64,000 nucleotides of DNA from Cunninghamia lanceolata. Taxonomy: Eukaryota; Streptophyta; Pinopsida; Cupressales; Cupressaceae. Positions 1-12,900 of the stretch are shown here, in pieces (the stretch's first letter is position 1; each line of letters opens with the position of its first letter). The translations under genes and the position numbers were made by a program. The stretch is from NCBI GenBank assembly GCA_027924645.1, contig BSBN01000297.1, positions 9,114,001 to 9,178,000 of the forward strand, given 5' to 3'. The notes under the pieces were generated by a model. That model saw nothing but the letters and a program-made list of their open reading frames with translations, did not search any database and had not been told where the DNA came from.

Positions 1-402
1 AACAAATCAATATAACTGACGACCGTTTGATGAATTTTCGATGGACAACTCTAGTTACATTCTGGAAGAAAATATCTGAAACACTAGACCTCTGAATTCA
101 AACCTCTAAATAACACTTGAACCATTAGATTTCTAAATATCAATGGTTGACATTTCATATGAGAAACCTAGCTTTTAACCCTCTACATAATCTTATGTTG
201 ACTTGCTACCTCCAGTTTCCGGTTGTCTATGTTGAAACCTGAGCCATCAAAATGGTGTTGTTTACCGGCCCCTTATACGTAATCTTGTCAATCACTGCTT
301 GGTGGGGAATGAGTCAAAATATTTAATCTATTGTCTATGTCTCGACATTAACCTCGTAGGGTCCACTTTTTAAATGCTAAGTTACTAACTATAGAAGAAC
401 AT
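1..402 (+). repeat. Left terminal-repeat-like region of element A
   Basis: Non-coding. By eye this segment resembles the reverse complement of about 17,365-18,150: shared islands include GAGCCATCAAA, TACCGGCCCCTT and GTTGACTTGCTACC, in the same order with gaps. Its first 180 bases also match 12,560-12,720 in the same orientation (CGACCGTTTGATGAA, then TAGTTACATTCTG, then CATTAGATTT). It is therefore one of three copies of a terminal sequence shared by the elements carrying ORFs A and B. The outer end would lie left of the window. Percentage identity was not computed, and the match is diverged and gapped. Confidence 0.5.
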
Positions 403-888
403 GAAATATTTTAGCAAATATTTCAAAGCATCCTGAAGAGACTTAAAGGGTGAGCTATTAAAGGTTTAAATAAGACACATGGGAAATTCCTCAGCAAGAT
501 GTTTTAATCTTAGCTGTCTAATGTTGAAGAATTTAAACAAACAACAGATGGCTTGAGAAGTTAATGTGTGAGCAGGTTGGAGGGCCCAGGTTAATCCTAA
601 CCATTCCTTGCCAGCCCGTTGTCAGAAGATGCATGGGCAATAAACCCAATAGGCTAATGGGTGAACGACATGTAGCAGACTTCGCAGCCTGAAGAGAAGG
701 TGGGGTCTATCGAAAGATGAGTAAGCAAGTCCATGTGGTAGTAAACTTCATCACGACTGTCCATCTTCTGATCTCATCAAGAGATCAATGGCTAGAGTTT
801 GAAATATTTTAGCAAATATTTTGAAGCAGCCTTAAGAGATGTAAAGGGTGAGCTATTAAAGGTTTAAATAAGACACATGGGAAATTCC
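403..888 (+). repeat. 398-bp tandem duplication, first unit and start of second
   Basis: A unit beginning GAAATATTTTAGCAAATATTT at 403 recurs at 801, a period of 398. Unit 1 is 403-800. Unit 2 is 801-888 and resumes at 6,564-6,872 after the LTR retrotransposon insertion. The uninterrupted first unit reads GGGAAATTCCTCAGCAAGATG across the site where the second is split, which proves the insertion point. An inverted single copy of the unit appears near 17,060-17,365. Confidence 0.8.
884..888. repeat. Target-site duplication ATTCC of the 889-6,558 element
   Basis: ATTCC at 884-888 directly precedes the element and ATTCC at 6,559-6,563 directly follows it. The empty site is preserved in the neighbouring tandem unit near 485, where only one copy of ATTCC is present. 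A 5-bp duplication is what LTR-retrotransposon integrases make. Confidence 0.93.
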
Positions 889-1595
889 TATTAGGAATTT
901 ATAGGTCTAGTTAAACCAATTCCACATAACCCAATAGGAGAAACAAGATGCTGAAACAAATCATAATGCAAAGATCAAATGAAAAAGCAACAAGATAACA
1001 CAAGATATACCCTGGGAAAAACCTTTGCAGGGAAAAACCTAGCCTCCAAAAGCATCCATGCTCAAATGTATTATTCAGCAATATGAAATTACAATACAAT
1101 CCATGAGCCTCCATGAATACGTTTGAATCCATCAAGCACCTCTAATGCATCCTCCATGTGTACAAGCATGAATCCACACATCACTTTACATGCTTCATAA
1201 TATGCACTTACAGGAGAGAGCTCAATACAATGAGAACCACTCACAAACCTCCAATCCACCTACAATGAAATAGCCAGCATCACCCAAACTACTAACTATG
1301 TGCTTGCTTTTATAGACCAGGCTCACACAAATACAACTTGTGGTATTGGATAAAACCATGTGCCCCACAAAACTATGGTAACACAAAACTGTTAACTTAT
1401 AAACCCACTTGATCCCACATTTGACTATTTGTACTAACTTTTCCCAATAAATCAAATAATACAAATAATAATTAATTACTCTATGTGTCCCACACACATA
1501 AAATAACTAACCCAATGTTACAATACAACTTATACAAGTAGTAACCGAATAAAATAGTACAATATTAGGTAAGGTGTACAACACCTATCCCAACA
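889..1595 (-). repeat. 3' LTR of the non-autonomous element
   Basis: 707 bp, nearly identical to 5,852-6,558. On the plus strand it starts TATTAGGAATTT, where the partner has TGTTAGGAATTT, and ends CCTATCCCAACA. It contains the GGGAAAAACCTTTGCAGGG-like stretch near 1,010-1,045 that is also seen in the Copia LTR at 34 kb. Confidence 0.93.
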
Positions 1596-1607
1596 TTCTC
1601 CCACTTG
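1596..1607 (-). other. Polypurine tract
   Basis: The minus-strand sequence CAAGTGGGAGAA lies immediately upstream of the 3' LTR. It primes plus-strand DNA synthesis. The same 12 bases occur at 35,029-35,040 beside the Copia LTR. Confidence 0.88.
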
Positions 1608-4600
1608 TTGTATACATTGTATAAGGGTCAATACACGAAATACATCATCATAGGCAAAACATGAAATCACATGAATCTCTAGAATGCTCTGCTGCTCCAA
1701 CAAGATACTTGCAACAAAGTAAAGTGACCACCATCTCAAGCGAGAATTCATGTGATCCTCCAATGTGCCACCTATGGAAGAAGAGGAACATGCCAAGGTA
1801 AGGATGCACCAATCCAAAGAACACAAGCATTAAATCCAAGTTATAACATAAGGTTGCAAGTTGCTATCAAAAGGTAAAAAACCCACATGACTGGAAATAG
1901 CACCCACAACATATGCTAATACATCCAACCATATATACCTCATAGGTATCAACAACATCAATAAACTCATGCCAACAACATATCCAACCCATATACCACA
2001 ATCACAAGCTCCATTAATAAAACATGTCGATGAAGAACACACACATCTAGGAACTCCCACTGCATGGGTAATGTCAAATATGAAAATAGATCCAAGACAT
2101 ATCAAGCCTATCAATCAACACTCAAACCAAGGTGTAGCTAATCAACAAACCAATGTAGTATCAAGAACAATCACAATGATCCACACATGCATGATAAATT
2201 TCTGCATACTCTCTAACAAGATGTCACTATAGCTCTCGCAAAGTCCAGCCATATCAACATGATCCTCCAGGAAGTAGTCATAAGGCAAAGAGAGAAATCC
2301 TATAAATCATAATGTCCTTCTACAAACACTTTAAAGTGCTAAGCTATGTCAAGTATGATCTCCTCTTTAACCCCAAATGAAAATCCTCAACAACACCCAA
2401 CCATTCAATCTCATAAGATCAAATGAACATATATAACATGTAACCAACATGGATGTAAGCCTCTCAAACAAGGTAGATCAAACTCAAAACTAGTACATAA
2501 CTAGGAATAAGCCCAATCACATCTCCTAAACTCCTCATAATGAACATCATAAATCAAACCATATGAATAAGGAGATAACCATGCTAAAATTCTTCAAATG
2601 AACCTTCCAGAACCAATAACTATAGCTTAAGATCCATATCTATGAGAAGATGAAATGTAAAGTAAAATGCATATAAAAGGATGGGCAATACCTCATAGAT
2701 GATAAACTGCCAAGTAGACCAAGAGTGGGGAATGAGAATGCTCCTCCAGGATACACCAAGCCACGTAGACTTTCTCCAAGAACAATCTCCTCTAGGTCTA
2801 TAATGAACTCATGTCCATATCTAGGTGTAAGGCTCCTTAGTCTATCTGCTGAAACCTCCAAAGGGTAACCATCTCAACAAGTATCTCTAATCACAAGAGA
2901 ACTCTAGCCTCACTTAAGTCTCCAAGTATCCATGAGCACCTGTAACTGACCAATACATGCCAAACTCCAAATGCAACATAACACCATCATGAAGTAATCA
3001 AGTAAATGATCAAAGTACTTAATACCAAGAGAACAAACAAGACCACTGTCAATGCTCCTACTACACATCTATATAATCAAGAAACTCATCATGACATCAT
3101 GATCTAACCATCTCCTGGTAAGAAGATCACATGCAACAAAGTGTACAATGATGCATACATCCTATCTCAAGAGAACATGTATCATGCCAAAACTCTAAAC
3201 CGGTATCAAGGATCAAGACACAATATCAACATCTCTAAATCAAGGATAAACATGTCATACTAACAAATCATAAGCTTGACACCTCAACCAAAAACTCAAA
3301 GAAGTCCTCCATGGTAAACCAAGATGCCGACATCTCCACTCACATGAAGATAACCATCTACTAACAACTAAACTAAAAATATCAAAGAACTCTCAAAACC
3401 AAGAGCTCCTCCATGACACCAACATCCACTATAGAATATCATCCATCATGTATGATGAATCCAACATGTTGCCAAAGCTCTCACTGAACTATGATACTGA
3501 GATATCCATGACAACAAAGTAACTATCTCCTAAATGAAGATTATCCATAGCTCCAAACCAATCAAGGAATCCCACTGTAACATCAACAGCTCCCAAAAAA
3601 TCTAGTGAACCAAAATCTCCAAACAAGAAGATAAAACCATCACTGTCAAAAGATAACTAGAACCATGTATCCACACTCTCCATGACATCATGATAAACAT
3701 GTTGCAAGTCCCAACAACCAACTATCCAAGCACTCTAATTATCCATCCTCTTATCCCAAAGCAATCATACCAATGCATAAATGACCACAGACAAGGACAA
3801 CTAACAAAGTCTGCATAAACATTGAATCAATCTCGTGGATATAGACAGTCCAAATTTGAGTCATCCCACTATAGCCAAGGGGCAGCTAATCCACAAAACT
3901 ACATAACTTGTAGATCCAAAACAAATGTAACATGCAAACTCATCATTACACTAGTAAACTACAAACTAATATATCAAAGAAGATACCCTGTAGACTCCAA
4001 TACTCAAACACCAAATCAACTCTAGATTTGATTTGCCAACAGGTCCACAAATGAGTAACCATAGTCAAGGAACTAATCAAGCCTCCAAGAGATAAGAATA
4101 ATCCCCTAAAACAACACCACAACACCACCTGTAATCATGAATTGAACATCATAGTCCATACCTATCAATCACATACATGATCATGTCATGCCAATGCAAA
4201 AGTGTGCTTGCATATCCATGACACCATAATCATTGTTATCGTTGTACTTATACTCAACTCCCACTGAAATGAGACTCCAAGTCTCACACGAGTATCAACC
4301 ATGTCCTCAAATCAGAAGACGACATGTATTATCTCCATCAAAGTCATAAATCTGAAAACACCTATAAACCTATATCAGGGAGCACCAAATTTGATAACCT
4401 ACTATACCATGCTGATGGTCTCATAGCAACATGTACTCCCACAAGTGATCAAACAAGTACAAAACTCTCTCTACACATCAAACTAAAAATCTACACAATC
4501 CAAACTATAGTACACTACAAGAGCTCTCCAATGCCTATCTAAAATCCAAAATCCAATTACGTATGCAAAAGTTATGAGCATAAAACTATATCGAAGAAAT

Positions 4601-5836
4601 GCGGGCTATAGACACCAAATTCTAATAGAAACAACAAAATCTGATCATGAAACCTATACCACTGTGTAGTTCTCAGAGAGAGCTTTGTGATGCCTATAAG
4701 AAGTAAAAAAACTGATACTGTATGTGAACGTTATGCCCTTCGGAAGAAACGACACTCCTAGGGCTAAAACTGGACCCTTGGTGGGCCCCTGCAGGATGAT
4801 GACATGGCATGATGTCATTGCTGATGTCATCACTACTAACTGGGCATGCTGACTATGCATGAGGTGGTGCTGACATGGCATATCTGACTGGCATCATTAG
4901 ATGATGTGGCAGACTCCAAAATTGTTTCAATATGCTTCAATTTCATTGGACCCTAAAATGCATATGAAACGGGGATTTAATTTTTTATTATAAAGTCCAA
5001 TTAAAAAATATTAAATGGCTATCATATAGAACAGCACCATCCATGGCAAAACCTTTTTAAAGGTTTTAATATTATAGAATTTGTTTTTAAGCCCATCGGG
5101 CTAACCCCCCACCACCGAACCTTTTAAAGGTTTGAAATATTTTTTTTGTTTTGAATGTCCCCGTGTAGGAAGGAACCCGGCCCAAGGCCAACAGGAAGGT
5201 TCAAAAAGGGACCGACGGGGCCATACGGCTCTCTACTTGCAGTACCTGCTGGAACCTTCAACAACAGCTTGCACATGGGGGGTACAGTAGTATCGTCCCC
5301 CTCTGCAACTTTAAAATTTTTTTTAAAAGGTTTTCAATCCTAATTTTTTTTGTTTAATCACCCATAGTTAAATTTTTTTAAACTATAGACCAGTGCAGGA
5401 TATTTTGATTTTTCTAAAAAAAATTTCCTTTGCAACAAAAATCCGTACGACGTACTTGGGGGGCTGAATTTTTTTTTTCTTCCAGTGATGAAACCATGGC
5501 AAATTTTACATGAATCTTTGTTTCTCAGGCCCCTAGGACTGAATGGCGAGGTCCATTTTGTCCTAGGAGGTCATCTGTAGAAGTTTCTCCTCAAAAACCT
5601 CATGAAGCCAAAACCTGAAAACCCTCTTCAGCCATGATTTTTTCAATCACTTGAACTGCAACATGCACAGCAAATCACCAATACCTAGAACCCCCAATCT
5701 ATAATACAACCTAGACAAAACCTTGTAATACCCTCAATCCTTACATGCATTGCCATAGCTTCCACTTTGCACTTGATCTACACACATAAGGGTTATACAC
5801 ATCTAGGGAGCTCACACTTCCCTTAACCATGAACAT
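1608..5836 (-). other. Non-coding interior of the LTR element
   Basis: About 4.2 kb with only short chance reading frames on both strands. The left two thirds is rich in ATC/CAT-type words such as CATGACATCATGAT. The segment 4,980-5,480 has T-runs and repeated AAAGGTTT words. No domain of a retroelement polyprotein could be read in any frame. Confidence 0.75.
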
Positions 5837-5849
5837 GGCTCTGATACCA
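5837..5849 (-). other. Primer-binding site, initiator tRNA-Met type
   Basis: The minus strand reads TGGTATCAGAGCC two bases after the end of the 5' LTR. This matches the 3' end of plant initiator methionine tRNA and sets the orientation of the element. Confidence 0.92.
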
Positions 5850-5851
5850 AT

Positions 5852-6558
5852 TGTTAGGAATTTGTAGGTCTAATTAAATCAATTCCACATAACCCAATAG
5901 GAGAAACAAGATGCTAAAACAATCCATAATGCAAATATCAAATGAACAAGCAACAAGATAACACAAGATATACCCTGGGAAAACCCTTTGTAGCGAAAAA
6001 CCTAGCTTCCAAAAGCATCTACACTCAAATGTATTATTTAGCAATATGAAATTACAATACAATCCATGAGCCTCCATGAATACCTCTGAATCCATTAAGC
6101 ACCTCTATTGCATCCTCCACATGCACAAGCATGAATCCACACATCACTTGCCATGCTTCACAATATGCACTTATAGGAGAGAGATCAATACAATGACAGC
6201 CTCTCACAAACCTCTAATCCACCTATAATGAAATAGCCAACATCACCCAAACCACTAACCATGTGCTTGCTTTTATAGACCAAGCTCACACAAATACAAC
6301 TTGTGGTATTGGATAAAACCATGTGTCGCACAAAACCATGGTAACACAAAACCGTTAACTTGTAAACCCACTTGACCCCACATTTGACTATTGGTACTAA
6401 CTTTTCCCAATAAATCAAATAATACAAATAATAATTAATTACTCTATGTGTCCCACACACATAAAATAACTAACTCAATGTTACAATACAACTTATACAA
6501 GTGGTAACCAAATAAAATAGTACAATATTATGCAAGGTGTACAACACCTATCCCAACA
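5852..6558 (-). repeat. 5' LTR of the non-autonomous element
   Basis: 707-bp partner of 889-1,595. The plus strand begins TGTTAGGAATTTG and ends TCCCAACA, so on the minus strand it runs TG...CA. Differences from the left LTR are scattered and mostly transitions, suggesting an insertion that is not very recent. Confidence 0.93.
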
Positions 6559-6563
6559 ATTCC

Positions 6564-6872
6564 TTGACAAGATATTTTAATCTTAGCATCCAATATTGAA
6601 TAATTTAAGTAGACAGTGAAAGGATTGAGAAGTTAATATGCGAGCAAGTTGGAGGGCCCAGGTTAATCCTAACCGTTCCCTATGAGCTCGTTGTTAGAAG
6701 ATGCATGGGTGATAAACCCAACGGGCTAATGGCCGAATGCCACGTAGCAGACTTCACAGCCTGAAGAGAAGGTGGGGTCTACCAAAAGATGAGTAAGCAA
6801 TTCCATGTGGTAGAAAACTTCATCACAACCATCCATCTTGCCATCTCATCAAGATATCAACAACCAGAATTT
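6564..6872 (+). repeat. Remainder of the second 398-bp tandem unit
   Basis: Continues unit 2 after the retrotransposon. It matches 490-800, including GGAGGGCCCAGGTTAATCC and CAGCCTGAAGAGAAGGTGGG. With the 88 bases at 801-888 it totals about 397 bp, the same as unit 1. Confidence 0.8.
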
Positions 6873-7310
6873 GAAATTGAGGAAGTGACCATGGGAGTCA
6901 TTCTGCTTCACGCGAGCCAGCAGTAATGGTAGTTTTAAAGCCATAAAAGCAGTCTGTTTACCTAATTGAAATCCGTCTAAGTGTTTTAAAGCATCTAGAG
7001 GCAATTTCAATCTCTTGAGGCAATTTGATTCTCTCGACCAATTTCAATCTCTTGGCGATCAAAACTAGGGCTTTCAAATCATTCAAAGCTGTAAATTAAA
7101 ATCTCGCCTTCTAAAATTCGTTGCTTGTGCTCACTATCTTGGTTCTATCAATAGGAATTAATGGTAAATTTTCATTTCTTTTAGAGTTTTACCTTCTTAG
7201 ATTGTTGAGCTATAAAATTTGAGCTTTATTGTTGCCTTAACTCGAAACCCTAGTTGTGAACTTGCAATTCTTGCTAAACTAAAGGTCTAATTTGTAAAAT
7301 TCTCACCATA
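6873..7310 (+). other. Leader upstream of giant ORF A
   Basis: No gene. It lies between the terminal-repeat region and the ATG of ORF A and looks like a plant 5' untranslated region, with short CT/AT-rich runs and the words GAAACCCTAG and CAATCTCTTG. A GT...AG intron is possible but not evident, and I see no convincing TATA box. Confidence 0.4.
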
Positions 7311-10300
7311 ATGGCATCCCCATGAGCCCAAACCAAAAGCTCTAGAGAGATGAAAAGGCCCATAGTCTAGGACCTTCTTGATCAATTAAAGCCCTCCACT
7401 AACAATAAAGTAAAAGGTCTACTTCTATTCCAGGGTTCCAAAATTGAAGAAGGCCTCATAGATAAACATATCCATTTCAAGGATGCCACCATACCACTTA
7501 GAGGATGGTCATTGATCAAGAACTAGTTTGGGAATAGGAATTTGAGTTCTCGTATATGTAACCCTTGGAGATTGGACATTGGGAAACTGGTTGTCCCAAA
7601 TGCCTACATGTATGTGGACTTGTTAAAAGCTATGGCAGCCAGATATGATCCTAGCTTCAGAGTTGTAAGGATGTATAATGGGATCAAAATGGTAAAGATC
7701 AGCAGGGAAGAGATTACTAAAGTTTTTCAACTTTATGAGTGGAATGAGGATTTGGTAAAAATTGATTTGAAAGCCTTTAGGAGTGAATATGAGTTGACAA
7801 GACACGTCTTTACAATCACAATGATGCCAAATCATCTAGCATTAGTTGGAAAGGGAAAGGGGAGAATTGTTATTGGTCCATCAGATAAGGAACCCTTCCC
7901 AATAAAGTATTTTGCTACATATTTTCAGAAAACCTTCTATTCTTTCTATCAAATCTTGGGGTTTGATTCTGGCATGCTAATGGGTTTCATGTATATGGTT
8001 GCTCATATCCAACACCCTTCTTACAACATAGTATATGACTTTGCTTCCTACCCAGTAGATAACATTCATGAGGGTTTATTTTCATTAAAGAATGGTAAAA
8101 ATTAGGTTCAGTTTTGGTGGTACTCACTATTAATGCACATGTTTTTATTCAAAAGGGAAAAATTCTTTGAGAATGATATGAAGTTGGAAATGGAGGAGGA
8201 TGGTGTTGACCTGCATGTCCAATGTTAGACAAGAATTCTATACAAGGATGATAATAAGTTTGATTTTGTGGAGTTTGAGAATGTCTTTGCGTCAAAGTCG
8301 AGAAATCACCTAATCCTTAAACCACCAAGGATTCCAACTGAACTACATGATTTTCTCAGGCCAAAAGAAAGGAGGTCTGATTTTAAAATTGATCACAACT
8401 AGGGAGATATCATCCCCTATCCAGATTTTACAATTTTCAAAGTATATGGCACTACAGTTAGACCACATGTTCTCCCAAGAGATGTGCCACTAAGAATTGG
8501 ATTCCTTGAGGTCATTTGGTAGCTAGGTAATGTTGACGATGGCCACTTATTGAACATGAGGAAAGGAACCTTCTTCCCAACATGGACAATTTTTGTAGAC
8601 TTTGTGATGACTAGTGGAGGGTGGAGAAAAATGGATGAATTGCTTGAACCATACAACATGAGGAGAATGCGCCCAATAAATCATGATCTTGAAGGTTTCA
8701 TGGCTGCATTGAAAGCAAGGACTAGAAGCAGGTAGTTCATACATAACTTCTATTTCCTTGAATATGTTATTAAGAACATCTTTAAGTACCAAATACAGGA
8801 GGATATGAAGGAAAACTAGATCACCTATGATAAGATGGTAAGGGAAAAATGGAAGACTGATCACCAATATGACCCCCTGCGTGGCTGCCTCAATTTAAAA
8901 ATGAATTGCAAAAAGTTGAATATATATGCTCTAGAATTTTTAGTAAGTGGTTGGCAGGATGAAAGGAGAGAGATTGGTTACTGACAAAGGAAAGGCTGTG
9001 GTTGAGAAAGAATAGGAAAAGGATAAGGGGAAGGCCCCAGTGTTGGAGGAAAGGCCTACCAACCAACTGCCACAAAAGTTCAAATTCTTTACAAGGAGAA
9101 AAGGTATTGTGAGGAAGCAACAATCTATTGTCACCCCAACTGCATCAAAAGATTCTAAGCCTGAGGGGTGAAGAGATTCCTTGCCATTGCATGAAATGAC
9201 ACCACTATCTCCCCCGAGGCAAGCAACTCCACAAGTGATTGAGTTGGATTCACCTCCAAGACAACCACTACCAAAGAAGCAAAAGGTTGAACAAAGTAGC
9301 TTGGTGGATTATCTAGATGACTCAAATGATGATATCATTGTCACTGAGGAGGATATGAGATAGGGAATGCCCTCTCCCCCTAGGGAGATAATAGAACCAG
9401 AAAGTAGCCTCAGGTTGGGCAAGACAAACCTCAGGGGGATGAGCAACATAGATGACCTTAGGGAGGAAGCTTGCAAGACCTTCATGACAAATGATTCGTT
9501 TTTCTAGACCACTACTTTTAGAGAGTTTACTTGGAGGGTAAAGAGAGATGAATATGTTGATAATGTTGCCAAAAAGAGAAGCTTGCACCCTGAATTACTA
9601 GAATTAGTTATTCAGGCTGAGGTTAGAAATGAAATGAAAGAATAGTTTCAGAAGATAACTGCTGAAAAAGATAGAAAGTTGGTGAAGGAAAGTGGTATTT
9701 TATTGTTTCTAGAGTGGGATTTAGCCTCAACAATTACTTTTGACATAGTGTGGAGGAATGAAAAACCATTGTATGAAACAAAGGGGGAAGCAAAATTGGC
9801 TTTGCAGGGGTCTTCTTTTAGCAAAGAATGGGAAACACTTGCTATATGGGCATTGGCCCCAGGTGCAAGGAAACCTGCAGTTGTTGAGCCTGCTCCAAAC
9901 ATATGTGGAGGGATAATTATTAAGAGAGTGTCTGATACCCCAACAATTGAGGCAACAAACATGTCAGTGAACATTGCCAAATTCACAAAGGCAATAGTAG
10001 AGAATATCACTGAGGAAAGGGACCAATATAGAACAAAGTATAATGACATGGTTGTAGAGTATAATGAGAGTTAGCAAAAGGTTGCCAAGTTAGAAACTGA
10101 AGTGGCATTGTTAAAGAAACAATTGCAAAATATGCATGCTCATTCCCCAACACAGACTGACTCTGTTGTCCTTCCAGAAGTTTCAATGGAAATCATTCCA
10201 TACAATCTTGGAGATGCATGCCTTGCAGTTGAGGAGCCAAGCACATTAGGTGCAGCTCCATCAAGTGAGCCTACTAAAGAGGAATTATTAGATCAAATTG

Positions 10301-10947
10301 AGGCATACAAGAAATTGATGTCACAAGTCAATGAATCAATTTATTCAAGTAATATGAAGATTGTAACTATAGTTCTTGAACACTTGAATAAATGGATTGA
10401 TAGGAGATTAATTAGCATTCATTCAAATTATTCTTCTATGTTTGATGTCATAAAGGATTTTGATAAGAATAAGGATGTTGTAACATCATTAATAGATACA
10501 TGGATCCCTAGAGACCAGGCATTAAGAAACATGGAAATTGCAACCAAGCATGTCAAGGATGCACCTCCTAACATTGTCCCAACTCTCAGGCTTGTAAATT
10601 CAATTAAGGATTTTTAGGGGTTGGTAGGTCATTTGGAAATAAATATCAAGGAGCTTGTCAAAAAGTTTGATGAATGTAATTTCCATCTGCTTCTTGTTAT
10701 TTTGAGTGTAAATGGTGGGGTTGAACCTATACAATTGTGGAAGGACAAGGCAAAACAAATAATATTTGCTCAAGTTAACCTCATCTATGATAATGTTGAT
10801 TTAGATATGTTGAGAAGCAGCATGGATAAACTAATTCACATTAGCATTTTCTTAGAGGAATTTGATAAGGAATCTAATCAAGTGGTTATCAAGTACACAC
10901 CCTACAGATCAAAGTAGATGAACTTGTCAATTTCATTTGACCAATAG
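7311..10947 (+). pseudogene. Giant ORF A, unknown mobile-element protein (broken)
   Basis: About 1,210 codons from ATG at 7,311 (the frame carries upstream of 7,542). I do not recognise a known family. An N-terminal alpha/beta-looking part carries the shared motif at 7,692-7,793 (V-K-I-S ... V-F-Q-L ... I-D-L-x5-E-Y-E). It is followed by a hydrophobic aromatic-rich section near 7,900-8,160, a Pro/Ser-rich part with the basic motif P-K-K-Q-K-V at 9,271-9,288 and an adjacent acidic run, and a helical, coiled-coil-like end from about 9,980. The frame is interrupted by 16 TAG and 2 TGA codons; for example TAG at 7,368, 7,524, 8,103, 8,226, 8,400, 8,520, 8,733, 9,361, 10,072 and 10,615. There are two small frame changes between 8,890 and 8,965. 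Every TAG fits a lost CAG. It is homologous to the ORFs at 13,087 and 52,177. No gag-pol or transposase motif is visible. Confidence 0.72.
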
Positions 10948-12404
10948 AGGAGTATCAGCTATAGAGGTCCAACAATGTTGACACTTTAGATTTCTAAAGT
11001 GCTGAAGTATATGTAAATGTTAATGTTTTAGTGATTATTGTATTATTCATTTATTGAATATATTTGATCTGAGATGATTTTGTTGAAATTAGAAAAAAAA
11101 GAATTACTCCCTCTTTTTATAGTATTTATTATTAGTTTATTGTATATAAAATTGGTCAGATCTTATATATCAATTTACAAAGATTGTGCTCCTTTTAATT
11201 CAAAATTGGTGACATGTGTCATGGATTGCATATGTGGAACATAGTTTGAAATTCTATTAAGTATTATCTATATACTTAAGTCAAATTAAGTATAAATATT
11301 TTCATGTAGATTAAATTCACTTGAACAGATACATCATATCACTTAAATATTGGCACGCTTGGAAAGATATCCGAAAGCTTTGAAGCTGAGTGGCATTAAT
11401 GAAGCCTGGCTCTATTTAATGGAGCCCAACAATGTTTTCTCATACCAAAGGTTGAAGATAGATTAACAAAGAAAATGGATACACCAATTTGCCTTATAGC
11501 GTTGTAAAGGCAAATTGCTTTCTTGGGATTCATCACAATCTTGAGGCTTAAAGTGATAACAAAGCCTCACAAAATTGCCCATTTGCACTTCCTAGAGTTG
11601 GAAGCTGTGAAAATAGTCTTTGGGAGGGATTTCTTAATAGACAAGAATAGATACAGAGTGAATTCTGACATAGCCTCTTCATTCTTGGTGTCATTGCTAG
11701 ACCTTGGAGGTGTGAAGGTAGATATTCTTGTTCTATTGCAAAATATTTTCAAGCTAGATTTTTTGGGTAATGATTTGGAGGTGGTAATTGGGGCAGAGAT
11801 GGGTGTGGGGATTCCATGGTCTTCTGACCTATCTTTGGTGGTTTCGCGGCTTCCCTTCTTTTCAACATGACAAATGGGGCTCTCGCCCTCCACCATCACT
11901 AGGGCACCATCGGTTGGAATTTTTGAAGGCACACTCGAGCTCTTGACATGGAGTTGAATATGGAATGGGTGTTGTGCTTCGCAGACCTAGTGGAAACAGA
12001 TGATTTCTATGGTTTCCCTTAGCCAGTGTTTTGATTTTTGCTATGTAATTTTGATGTAATATATCTAATACATGGGAATTTTTTGTAAGAATATGCCAAG
12101 GGCATATCTATCCCCCAATTGAAAGAATTTTTTGAATTAATATCAATTGAATACTCACTTTTAGGGCTTAAATTTGATAGTTGTATAGTTGTATTTAGGT
12201 ATTTTTGCTGTAAAATACAATCAAAATTTTAAAAAGACTATCATATGAAAGGAGAGATTTTGGACAAACTGTCAAAATTTATATAGGATTAGGCTTATAT
12301 ATATATTTGGTTTCTATATTATCTACTTATACTAATGTATGCCATAGTATTTTAAAGGCAACATTGAATAGATTACTGTCATAAGAAAATCGCTTGATAG
12401 GCAA
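10948..12404. other. Spacer between ORF A and element B
   Basis: AT-rich sequence without a recognised element. If A is bounded by inverted repeats like B, its right repeat should lie here, but I could not find it. One minus-strand frame inside it is listed separately. Confidence 0.4.
11567..11932 (-). other. Uncharacterised 121-codon minus-strand frame
   Basis: The frame can be read open upstream to about 11,990 except for one TAG. Its composition is rich in Ser, Thr, Lys and Pro, unlike the chance frames around it, and the segment has higher GC than its flanks. It could be a remnant of a retroelement ORF1/gag linker or of a captured gene. No motif was recognised. The opposite strand holds a 115-codon frame, so coding strand and even coding status are uncertain. 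Confidence 0.25.
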
Positions 12405-12900
12405 GGTCAACTGTCAAATTTAAGCCTTGCGGGCCACTTTGTAGATTTCAAACATAAAAATATTTGCATGCAGATGTAAAACACAAATCAATACAAATGA
12501 AAACATAAATTTGCCATCAAATTGACAAATTACATTATAAATTGTTTATATCATAAATTACTCGACCGTTTGATGAACATTTGATGGATGGTTGTAGTTA
12601 CATTCTGAAATGAAATGCATAGAGGGCTAGGCTTGCAAACTTAAATCTATAGAATCACCCTATAACCATTAGATTTACAAACATCAATGGTTTAGAAATT
12701 GTTGTGGGCTATCAATGCAAGACAACTGTGAACCATGTACTAATTGTGTAGTCTGGAAGCAACACATTGACTTGACGTTTCATTCACTTTAATGTTTTTT
12801 ACTTTATAAAAAAAAAAAAACTTTCTACTGCTAAGTTATTTTATTTTTAAGTGAGAGGGTTAGCACATGGGGAGATTTCAGACTACTCATTGCAGTGCTA
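12405..12900 (+). repeat. Left inverted repeat of element B
   Basis: Matches window positions 1-180 in direct orientation, and about 17,950-18,205 as reverse complement. Examples are AAACATAAAAATATTTG here against AAACATAAAAAAATTTG on the reverse strand near 18,150, plus the CCATTAGATTT...CATCAATGG block. The inner part, with GCTAAGTTA and GCACATGGG, is shortened relative to the right copy. Divergence is substantial and the outer boundary is approximate. Confidence 0.5.

Larger units (their letters stand above)
889..6558 (-). mobile_element. Complete LTR retrotransposon without gag-pol (LARD-like)
   Basis: Two 707-bp direct repeats (889-1,595 and 5,852-6,558) bound a 4.26-kb interior. Read on the minus strand, the 5' LTR is on the right and starts TGTTGGGATAGG. 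It is followed by a primer-binding site with TGGTATCAGAGCC, the initiator-methionine tRNA type typical of plant Copia elements. A polypurine tract CAAGTGGGAGAA precedes the 3' LTR on the left, and a perfect 5-bp target duplication flanks the element. The interior has no recognisable gag, protease, integrase, RT or RNase H. It must have been mobilised in trans, probably by a Copia relative: its LTR shares the TGTTGGGA start and an internal region with the LTR at 34,026-35,028. The left LTR end is mutated from TG to TA. Confidence 0.93.

Noticed and set aside
5155..5343. Plus-strand 62-codon frame with Pro/Gly-rich start
   Set aside because: Lies inside the non-coding interior of the minus-strand LTR element, has no motif, and continues into T-runs.
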